From: Planctomycetota bacterium
Lineage (GTDB): Bacteria; Planctomycetota; PUPC01; JACPCR01
Length of the DNA: 64,000 nt
Assembly (NCBI GenBank): GCA_016179685.1
Contig: JACPCR010000062.1
Coordinates: forward strand, 1 to 64,000
Reading direction: 5' to 3'
The notes under the pieces were generated by a model. The model had not been told where the DNA came from, ran no database searches, and saw only the letters and a list, made by a program, of their open reading frames with translations. Made by a program: the position numbers and the translations under genes. Position 1 is the first letter of the stretch. Each line of letters begins with the position of its first letter. Shown here piece by piece: positions 7,245 through 13,486 of the stretch.

Positions 7245-8777
7245 ATGCCAGAGCGCATTTTGGGGAACGAAGGGACTCGACCAGCGGGTTATCAGGCACT
7301 GATCGCCAAGTTCCAGCTGGGTGTTATTCCAAACTGGCATCAGTCCTATGTTGCGCCCGGAAACTCTCATCGAGTCGATGCGGGTGCCGGTGTCACGGAA
7401 GAAACCTACCCCTCCAGCTACTGGCCCGGAGATGGCTTGGGCGATCACCTCGAATTCGCGCTCAAGTACGACGGGGTCAATCTGGCCACCCTTGCCAGCA
7501 TTTTCAAGGTGGCCCCACGAGAGGAGTTCAAAGTCTACATCGAATCCAAGCCGCGGGGGAAATACGCGCGCCGTCTGTGGTTCTTCTATGAGCTTCTGAC
7601 CGGCTCGCCCCTGCCCATAGACGATCTGAAAACGGGCGGATATGTCGACCTGCTCGATCCGGACGAGTACTTCACGATCACCCAGGCTCACCCAGTCCGC
7701 CGACAGCGAATTAACGACAACCTGCTTGGAGACGTCGGATTCTGTCCGACCATCCGACGGACCGAGACGCTTCGCAAATTCGAGGAAGCGGATCTCACCC
7801 AGCGATGTAAGAAGGTGGTCTCCGCCTACTCGCCCGAACTGCCGAAACGAGCCTTGAGCTACCTCTACACCAAGGAGACGAGATCTTCTTTCGAGATTGA
7901 GCATATCAAGCCGAGCTCGACTCGGACCGAGCGGTTCATCGCGATGCTGCAGCTCGCGGAGAAAGAAGACTTCTGCGACAAGGCGCGATTGATCGACCTG
8001 CAGAACCGGATCGTTGATCCTCGTTTCCAAGACCCTGACTATCGAAAGAGCCAGAACTACGTTGGGGAAACCGTCTCTTGGCAAAAGGAGAAGGTTCACT
8101 TCGTCTGCCCGAAACCGGACGACCTGGCCGGGCTGATGGAGGGTCTGCTCGCCGCTCACCGCCGCATGGACAAAAGTGGCGTTTCGCCCGTGGCGCACGC
8201 CGCCGCGATTGCCTATGGATTCGTCTTCCTCCATCCTTTCGAGGACGGGAACGGACGAATCCACCGATTCCTGATTCACAACATCCTGGCCCGGCGCGAT
8301 TTCACCCCCAAAGGCGTGATGTTCCCGGTATCGGCTTCGATGCTCAAGAATCCCGCTGGGTATGACGCCTCTCTGGAGGCGTTCTCTCGCCCCCTGATGC
8401 CTTTGGTCGAGTACTCGCTCGACGAAAACGGGCGCATGACGGTCGAGAACGATACGGTGAGATGGTACGCCTACATCGACATGACCCCGCAGGCGGAAGC
8501 CTTGTTCCGATTCATCGAATGCACCATCGATACGGAACTGGTCGAGGAGCTGTCCTTCCTGGTCAAGTACGACGAGACCAAGCAAGCCCTTCAGGAAATC
8601 GTGGACATGCCCGACCAGAAGATCGACCTGTTCATTCGGTTCTGCCTTCAGAACAACGGTCGCCTCGCCGCACGGAAGAGGGCCAGTCCATTCGATTCCC
8701 TGTCCGACGACGAAGTCGTGCGCATGGAACAGGCGATCCGGTCCGCCTATGGAAGTGAATTGTCGAAGAACTCATGA
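7245..8777 (+). CDS. Fic-domain protein (class II-type, probable AMP transferase)
   Basis: A 510-residue protein with the canonical Fic motif HPFEDGNGRIHR near residue 330; His and the DGNGR loop bind and position a nucleotide for transfer to a target hydroxyl. An N-terminal inhibitory-helix-like motif, RSSFEIEH near 213, matches the (S/T)xxxE pattern that blocks the active site in class II Fic proteins. The first 150 residues and the last 150 are helical and of unknown function. No separate antitoxin is needed when inhibition is internal. The promoter carries a palindrome. Fic proteins may act as stress or phage-response regulators; the target is unknown. Confidence 0.85.
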   Translation: MPERILGNEGTRPAGYQALIAKFQLGVIPNWHQSYVAPGNSHRVDAGAGVTEETYPSSYWPGDGLGDHLEFALKYDGVNLATLASIFKVAPREEFKVYIESKPRGKYARRLWFFYELLTGSPLPIDDLKTGGYVDLLDPDEYFTITQAHPVRRQRINDNLLGDVGFCPTIRRTETLRKFEEADLTQRCKKVVSAYSPELPKRALSYLYTKETRSSFEIEHIKPSSTRTERFIAMLQLAEKEDFCDKARLIDLQNRIVDPRFQDPDYRKSQNYVGETVSWQKEKVHFVCPKPDDLAGLMEGLLAAHRRMDKSGVSPVAHAAAIAYGFVFLHPFEDGNGRIHRFLIHNILARRDFTPKGVMFPVSASMLKNPAGYDASLEAFSRPLMPLVEYSLDENGRMTVENDTVRWYAYIDMTPQAEALFRFIECTIDTELVEELSFLVKYDETKQALQEIVDMPDQKIDLFIRFCLQNNGRLAARKRASPFDSLSDDEVVRMEQAIRSAYGSELSKNS

Positions 8778-8787
8778 CGAGACATGG

Positions 8788-9320
8788 ATGCGATTCCTGC
8801 TGATCAGCGACACCCACGGCAAACTCGGGATCATCAACGAACTGGCCGCTCGAACCAAAGCCGACGTGGTGATCCATGCCGGGGACTTCGGTTTCTATGA
8901 CGAGGGCAGTTGCGCGCGCTTGGCGGATCGTGAACTGCGCCTCCTGGTAATCCACTCCGATCTGCCGAAGGAGGAGAAGGACCGCATCCTTCTCCTCCGC
9001 AAAGATGATCAGATCGCGGCCGCGAGAGAACACCGTTCACTATCCGCTCCGCCGATGAGGCGGTCGAGGCTTTTCATTCCAGCCTGAAAGCGGCGCGAAC
9101 CGCTTGCAGAGACGCCGCAGGTTCGGACGCCGGACGGGTGAATGAATCATTGGCGTTCATCGGTCATCTGCCAGAGGAAACCGTTCACATGGGTAGAGGC
9201 GTCAAAGCACCCAGATGGTATCGAGCCATGACGCACGTCAACCTCCCCGACGCCGATGTGGGATATGCCGTTCTCGATCTTGCCAACGGACGCGCCAGGC
9301 TTCAGACCTCCCTCCGCTGA
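8788..9320 (+). pseudogene. Calcineurin-like metallophosphoesterase, internally damaged
   Basis: From ATG 8788 the product opens MRFLLISDTHGKL and VVIHAGDFGFYD, the DxH and GD metal-binding motifs of metallophosphoesterases, and continues to about residue 83. The frame then degenerates and stops at 9087. A separate frame (9138-9320) ends THVNLPDADVGYAVLDLANG, which resembles a C-terminal strand of this family. The central GNHD/GHTH motifs are missing, so the gene is broken by deletion. It follows fic by ten bases and was probably co-transcribed. Confidence 0.5.
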
Positions 9321-9373
9321 TTACCACTCCTCGCCCCTTCGTCCGTCCTTCGGTGGCTGTTCTGGCCGCTGAA

Positions 9374-9389
9374 GTTCTACCGGTAGAAC
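9374..9389. repeat. Perfect 16-bp palindrome
   Basis: GTTCTACCGGTAGAAC is a perfect inverted repeat in the 290-base gap before the toxin-antitoxin pair. It is 220 bases upstream of the antitoxin start, further than usual for an operator. Otherwise I see no gene in 9321-9611. Confidence 0.5.
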
Positions 9390-9499
9390 CAATTTCGCCG
9401 TTTCCCCTCCCTCGTCCGTCATCTCGCCGAGCTGCCGGGTAAGAAACGCAGTGACGGAGGCGCTCTCCCGTTCACCGTTGGGGTGCGGAAGAACCCTTT

Positions 9500-9524
9500 G
9501 CGTTGCAGGCAGGCCAAGGCGCTC
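9500..9524. repeat. 25-bp direct repeat, left copy
   Basis: The 25 bases starting GCGTTGCAGGCAGGCC recur exactly at 10285-10309. The two copies bracket the toxin-antitoxin genes at 9612-10085. The core contains the GCAGGCAGG end of the dispersed palindromic elements. Confidence 0.7.
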
Positions 9525-9611
9525 CTCAACCTGCGGGAACGGTTGACCCCGCGACCCTCAGAAGTTAAACTTCGAAGACTTGGGTTACTGATAGGATACA
9601 AAGAGGACGCC

Positions 9612-9821
9612 ATGCAAACGACGCTCAGCATCAAGGTCGGCGCCCGGTTCGCCAAGGAGTTTGAGACGTTTTGTGAAGCTCATGGCTTGCAGGTGGGAAG
9701 ATTCACCGAGAAGGCCCTCCGTGAGATCATGGAAGATTATCACCTCGGGCAGAAGGCCCAAGCCATTCTGAGCCGCAGTGAAGGCAAGACGATCTCCCAT
9801 GGCGCGTTTCTCAGGCGATAG
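9612..9821 (+). CDS. Antitoxin of RelE/ParE-type pair
   Basis: A 69-residue protein starting MQTTLSIKVGARFAKEF at ATG 9612, with AGAGGA upstream. The N-terminal beta strand followed by two helices fits a ribbon-helix-helix-like or helical antitoxin that binds DNA and wraps the toxin through its C-terminus. It lies nine bases before the toxin gene, the normal order for type II systems. Open frame upstream to 9483 is rejected because the conserved-looking part starts at this ATG. Confidence 0.7.
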   Translation: MQTTLSIKVGARFAKEFETFCEAHGLQVGRFTEKALREIMEDYHLGQKAQAILSRSEGKTISHGAFLRR

Positions 9822-9830
9822 GCGTCGCCC

Positions 9831-10085
9831 GTGCGCCTCGTCTACCTCCACGAGTTCGTCTCAGAGTTCACAGACCTCGACCGGCCCATCCAAAGCCATA
9901 TCCGGAAGAAGCTCGACGAGCTGGCGCGCACGGATTTTAAGTCATTCCCGCATCAGCCTCTGAAGGGGAGCCAGTTCAAGGGGCTCTACAAGTACCGCGT
10001 AGGCGACTGGCGACTGATCTATCAGATCCGCGGCGAAGAGGTCTGTTTCATCACCCTGGGCCACCGATCGGACGTCTACCGGTAA
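9831..10085 (+). CDS. RelE/ParE-superfamily toxin
   Basis: An 84-residue GTG-initiated protein. The segments PLKGSQFKGLYKYRVGDWRL and IYQIRGEEVCFITLGHRSDV are typical of the RelE/ParE barrel, with basic residues (K, R) in the places used for mRNA cleavage or gyrase binding. Full length, no frameshift. It forms a pair with the preceding antitoxin and is flanked by 25-bp direct repeats, suggesting the module moved as a unit or was captured by recombination between palindromic elements. Confidence 0.85.
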   Translation: MRLVYLHEFVSEFTDLDRPIQSHIRKKLDELARTDFKSFPHQPLKGSQFKGLYKYRVGDWRLIYQIRGEEVCFITLGHRSDVYR

Positions 10086-10436
10086 CGGCTTGACACATCT
10101 TGGCGTCGGGCACCGCTCTTCGCATCGCCCCGCGCCTTGGCTAGCGCGCTTGGGGCGGGATCATTCAGGGCAAGTCTTGGGACCACTTGTTGGCCTGCCG
10201 GTCCCCTTCGTGGGCTCAGGGCCTTCGCCTTCGGAAGGCATGAGGGTTCGTCCGCCGCCCCTGTCTGCGCCGCGCATCCTCTTGGCGTTGCAGGCAGGCC
10301 AAGGCGCTCTCTCAACCGGAGAATTCCATCGGCATCTCCTTCGACTCCCCCTCGACTCGCTCCGCTCGCTCGGGGTCGCTCAGGACTTACAACAGGAACC
10401 GCGCACAAGCCTATGGGTCCAACGCGTTCGACAAGT
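10086..10436. repeat. Palindrome-rich non-coding cluster
   Basis: About 350 bases packed with hairpins and no credible gene. Members: GCCTTCGCCTTCGGAAGGC within a CTCA...TGAG frame (about 10215-10245); a CCTGTCTGC...GCAGGCAGG element at 10258-10300; the right 25-bp repeat at 10285-10309; and a CTTCGACTC...CTCAGGA block at 10339-10385. A related block with TTCGACAAGTTCAGGGG lies at 10427-10445, at the end of the GIY-YIG remnant. It looks like nested insertions of dispersed palindromic repeats. Confidence 0.6.
10258..10300. mobile_element. Dispersed palindromic element (CTGYCTGC/GCAGGCAG ends)
   Basis: Left end CCTGTCTGCGCCGCGC and right end GCAGGCAGG bracket a GC-rich core. It has the same ends as the in-frame elements at 11004, 18643, 20324, 20495, 27992 and 33331, but lies in non-coding DNA. 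Confidence 0.55.
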
Positions 10437-10747
10437 TCAGGGGAATCGCCGCTTGGAAAGCCTCTTCAGGCTTTCCATGTACCCCGCGATGAGTGCCTCC
10501 TTCTTGGCCCGCGTCCACCGCTTGAACTGCGCTCCCGACGTCTTGCCTCCGCAAACGTTCGAAACGCCTCCCGCTAGACGACCTCGATCGGCGGATCCAG
10601 AGCGGTCGTTCGGCAGGCGCGACCAGAGATATGATCCTGGATGCGTTTCTTCAGATCGGCTGTCGCGTCCGGATACAGGGCCCCGGATTTCAACCTCAGC
10701 ACGTAAAACCATGCCCTTCGGCCGCTATCGAGCACTTCGTCGATCAT
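10437..10747 (-). pseudogene. GIY-YIG nuclease gene, inactivated
   Basis: Read leftward from ATG 10747: AWFYVLRLKSGALYPDATAD, then LKKRIQDHISGRACRTTALD, a GIY-YIG nuclease N-terminus. A TAG at 10574-10576 falls where a Tyr is usual; the frame then resumes REAFRTFAEARRRE. A one-base slip leads into QFKRWTRAKKEALIAGYMES and a stop at 10437. This is the usual C-terminal helix of the small single-domain GIY-YIG proteins. Palindromes flank both ends (10749-10790 and 10427-10445), matching a nuclease-plus-hairpin mobile unit that has died. Confidence 0.65.
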
Positions 10748-10748
10748 G

Positions 10749-10845
10749 GCCCTTCGACTCCGGCGCTTCGCACCTCCGCTCAGGGCCATTCGCCTCGGAT
10801 CGCTTCGAGGGCCGGAGGCCATGAACGAGGGTCGCAGAGCGACCC
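10749..10845. repeat. Palindromes upstream of GIY-YIG remnant
   Basis: GGCCCTTCGACTCC (10749-10762) faces CCGCTCAGGGCC (about 10780-10792), a member of the widespread CTGAGC...GTCGAAGG hairpin family. A second exact hairpin, GGGTCGC-AGA-GCGACCC, lies at 10829-10845, directly before the gene X remnant. Confidence 0.55.
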
Positions 10846-10849
10846 GAGT

Positions 10850-11090
10850 CGAATGGCTCCCCGAATGTTACAATATTAGATCCGGGCGGGGATGGGCCGA
10901 GCCCGAGATCTGGTTCCGCATCGTCCACGTCGCCGTCGGCGGCCCCAACGGCGCGCCCGTGGCCGCCTACCGCGAACAGACGGTCGAGATCGCCCTGGGG
11001 CCCCTGCCTGCTCCGCAAGCCGCGAATGAGGCGCAGCAAGCAGGCAAGGGAGCCTTCGAGAACGGCAACATCGGCACCCTGCCCTGCCTT
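10850..11090 (+). pseudogene. Gene X, copy A: 5' part only, carrying a 42-bp in-frame insert
   Basis: The frame encodes WLPECYNIRSGRGWAEPEIW, then FRIVHVAVGGPNGAPVAAYR and EQTVEIALGP, and later KGAFENGNIGTL. This matches the first half of the intact gene X at 43070-43651 closely. A 14-codon insert separates GP from KGAF (see 11004-11045). After GTL the similarity ends and the sequence runs into the truncated end of the methylase on the other strand, so the HTH half of gene X has been deleted. No clear start codon lies in the shared part; the natural 5' end seems displaced by the palindromes upstream, as also in copy B. Confidence 0.6.
11004..11045 (+). mobile_element. 42-bp palindromic element in frame in gene X copy A
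   Basis: The insert starts CTGCCTGCTCCGC and ends CAGCAAGCAGGC. Aligning gene X copy A with copy B, which reads GGGCCC then AAAGGGGCC at this point, shows exactly 42 extra bases (14 codons, translated LPAPQAANEAQQAG). The flanking code is undisturbed. Confidence 0.8.
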
Positions 11091-12249
11091 ATAGTACCGG
11101 CAGCCTTCTTCCGGCATCACATTTTTGTAAGTACTGCAAGGAAGGGAGGGGGGTCTGCGCCTGGCGCACCGCCTCGTAATCGCGCTCGGTCGGCAGCCGG
11201 TAGTGCCGTCCCGTCTCACCGGGCCTAAGCAGCACCACCGTCAGCATGCGCGCCCCGCCCATGCGCCTCCCCTTGGCATCGAATACCACGTCCGCGCCGC
11301 CCCGCTGCGCGGCAAGCTGCGCGCGCACCCGGTCGGGCGGCAACACCGCACCGCAGCAGATGCATCTCGCCTTCGCGCGCGTCACCGTGCCGCCGGGGAC
11401 GTCCTTCTCCGTCTTTGGCTCGATGACCTCGAACTCCACCCGCGGCGGCTCTCCCCTGGGGCATACTGCCTGGTGTTTGAGCGCCCACTTGCGGTTGGGC
11501 TTCTTGCACAGCCAGAAAGAGCGCGCGAGCGGAATCTCCGCGCCGCAGTTCGGCGCCTCGCAGCGCACGGTGCGCGCCCAGAGGTAGGCGATGGGCGGCG
11601 CGCCGTCCGGGTCCTTCGGATAGAACTCGGCCAGTTCTGTCTCCGCCGCCTTCTTGATTTCACCGCCGACGCGCCGGAGTTCCTCGGCGAGCTCCGGCCC
11701 ATGGCGGGGGATGTCCTCCAGCATGACCTTGAGGATCAGACAGGCGACAGGATTTAGGTCGCTGGCGAAGGCCTCGCAGCCCAGCCGCAAAGCCTCGAGC
11801 GGGATCGACCCACCCCCCGCGAACGGGTCCACGACCAGCGGCGGCTCGTAGGCGCCTCCGTCCACCGGCGCGTGCGCCGCCTTCACCAGCGCGCGGCTCA
11901 CGTCGAGATAGGTCCGGTTCGCCGCGAGGTCCCAGTTGGCGAAATCACCGATGAATCTGAGCAGTGCCTTGCGCAGATCTTCATCCGTGGGGCCGACCCG
12001 GCCTTGAACGGTAGGCAGAAGCTGTCGGGCCTTCTGCTTGAAACCCTCCGGGCAACGCGGGTCACAGGGGTCCGGCCAGAGAAGCCCGAGCAGCATAGCC
12101 CGGCACGCCGCCAGCGGCCGCCGAGCCCACCAGAGGTGCAACGTACTCGGATGCCCGTGCCGGATGGACTTCTCCCGGGCCGAGTGCTTCGACACGACGG
12201 CAATCGGGAAATCCACCTCCGCCAGGCGTCTGCATTCTTTCGGGATCAT
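11089..12249 (-). CDS. DUF1156 adenine-specific DNA methylase, C-terminally truncated (set A)
   Basis: The start at 12249 (MIPKECRRLAEVDFPIAVVS) overlaps the AlbA gene's stop as ATGA. N-terminal DUF1156 features: HLWWARRPLAACRAMLLGLL and DPFAGGGSIPLEALRLGCEA, then DLNPVACLIL (SAM-binding region). Zinc-binding pairs follow: CEAPNCGAEIP and CICCGAVLPP. Family members run to about 900-1,100 residues with a second catalytic block containing DPPY/F; this copy ends at 386 residues after LPTERDYEAVRQAQ, where unrelated residues lead to a stop. The lost part is replaced by the gene X remnant and palindromes. It modified adenine in DNA in the intact system; here it is probably inactive. Confidence 0.75.
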   Translation of the reverse strand: MIPKECRRLAEVDFPIAVVSKHSAREKSIRHGHPSTLHLWWARRPLAACRAMLLGLLWPDPCDPRCPEGFKQKARQLLPTVQGRVGPTDEDLRKALLRFIGDFANWDLAANRTYLDVSRALVKAAHAPVDGGAYEPPLVVDPFAGGGSIPLEALRLGCEAFASDLNPVACLILKVMLEDIPRHGPELAEELRRVGGEIKKAAETELAEFYPKDPDGAPPIAYLWARTVRCEAPNCGAEIPLARSFWLCKKPNRKWALKHQAVCPRGEPPRVEFEVIEPKTEKDVPGGTVTRAKARCICCGAVLPPDRVRAQLAAQRGGADVVFDAKGRRMGGARMLTVVLLRPGETGRHYRLPTERDYEAVRQAQTPLPSLQYLQKCDAGRRLPVL

Positions 12250-13475
12250 GACCGCTTCGGCTCCTTCCAAAGGCGGACGGTGAAGCGGCTCTCCTCGGGG
12301 ATGAACTCCGGTTCCGTTCCGTTGTGGGCACGCATGCCGGGGATGATCTTCTCGCGCACACCCATTCCCCGGAAATCCACGTAGCGGTAGTCGCGCATCA
12401 CGTTGACGAGCGTCTGATTCCGTGCGTAGCGCATGCCCGCCTTCATTCCTTCCAGGGTGACCGTGTTCGGCAGCCTGCCCGGGCTTTGGATCTCGACGCG
12501 ATCCGAATAGATGGCCAGCGTGATGTCCGAGCCTGCCACGCTATAGTCTCTGTGGACGAGAGCGTTCACTATCGCCTCGCGGAGAACGGATGCGGGGTAA
12601 GCGGGCCGATCGACTCTTCGTCCGCCCTCAAGGTGCGCAGTCGGCTCCGTGTTTCGATTCACAAAGTCCAGTGCCTGTTCAACAAGGCCCGATTCGGTGA
12701 TGGAACCATCAGCGGCGCAGAGGGGCACCAAGGGCCCCTTCAGCTCTTCATCCGCGCGGGTGGCATAGTCCGGTGTCGCGCCTGGGTAGCACAACGCACG
12801 AATGCCCGACTGCGGCAGAAAACGCCTCGGCCTCCTTCCGAAGAGCAGCATGCCGTCAATGGTCGGCACAGGCTGGCCCGAGGACACCGTCATGAGGTCC
12901 AGGTTCCGAAGAAGTCTCTCCCATTCTTCGACGGCGGCATCGTCGGGTGCGCCGCCTGCGAGCACCCGGACGAAGTAGTCGCGGAGTCGGCGGCGGTCAA
13001 GATCGTCCAGAGTGCCGCCGGGTACCGGCTTCAGCCCGTACTGAACGCGACCGGAAGCCTGGAACATGCGCTCCAGATCCTCCCGACTGGCCTCCCGGCT
13101 TGTGCTCCCCACGCGGATGAAATAGGTGCGCCGGTTGTTGTGAACCCGGGCGTAGAGCTTGTCCGGTCCTTGGGAGACGCGGACAATCAGCACGTCCTTT
13201 CCGGGCTCGACCGCACGGACCAACGTGAGGTGGGGCACGATGGGCGGCTCGATCTTCACCCTGCAGAGCTCTGCGACCCATTCCTCGAGGTCGGGCCTTG
13301 AGGTGCCCGACACGGTGCCATCGTCCTCAATCCCGAGAAGGACGGCCCCGCCCTCTAGATTCAAGACGGCCACGATCTCCTTTGCGAGTTCGTGATTCTC
13401 AACGTCGTCCCGCTTGAACTCGACGCCGGAGTTCTCGCCGTTCTTCAGGAGCTCCAAAAGTTCGGTCTTGGTCAT
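12246..13475 (-). CDS. AlbA/Schlafen-type ATP-binding protein with winged-helix tail (set A)
   Basis: A 409-residue protein. Residues 14-65 (SGVEFKRDDVENHELAKEIV and GGAVLLGIEDDGTVSG) form the AlbA_2 domain; REAIVNALVHRDYSVAG near 295 and the glycine-rich GMGVREKIIPGM near 375 belong to the HATPase_c_4 part found in this group. Such proteins are common in defence and regulatory loci as RNA/DNA-binding or NTPase effectors. It is 11 bases after the TrlF-like gene and overlaps the methylase start, so it is an integral member of the leftward set A operon. No lesion seen. Confidence 0.75.
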   Translation of the reverse strand: MTKTELLELLKNGENSGVEFKRDDVENHELAKEIVAVLNLEGGAVLLGIEDDGTVSGTSRPDLEEWVAELCRVKIEPPIVPHLTLVRAVEPGKDVLIVRVSQGPDKLYARVHNNRRTYFIRVGSTSREASREDLERMFQASGRVQYGLKPVPGGTLDDLDRRRLRDYFVRVLAGGAPDDAAVEEWERLLRNLDLMTVSSGQPVPTIDGMLLFGRRPRRFLPQSGIRALCYPGATPDYATRADEELKGPLVPLCAADGSITESGLVEQALDFVNRNTEPTAHLEGGRRVDRPAYPASVLREAIVNALVHRDYSVAGSDITLAIYSDRVEIQSPGRLPNTVTLEGMKAGMRYARNQTLVNVMRDYRYVDFRGMGVREKIIPGMRAHNGTEPEFIPEESRFTVRLWKEPKRS

Positions 13476-13486
13476 CGTGTCCCTCC

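Noticed and set aside
7191-8585. 464-codon open frame antisense to the first fic gene
   Set aside because: The plus strand carries the Fic motifs; the antisense product is rich in Gly, Arg and Val and has no domain.
10086-10436. CRISPR array in the palindrome cluster
   Set aside because: The repeats differ in sequence, spacing and orientation; there are no regular spacers and no cas genes.
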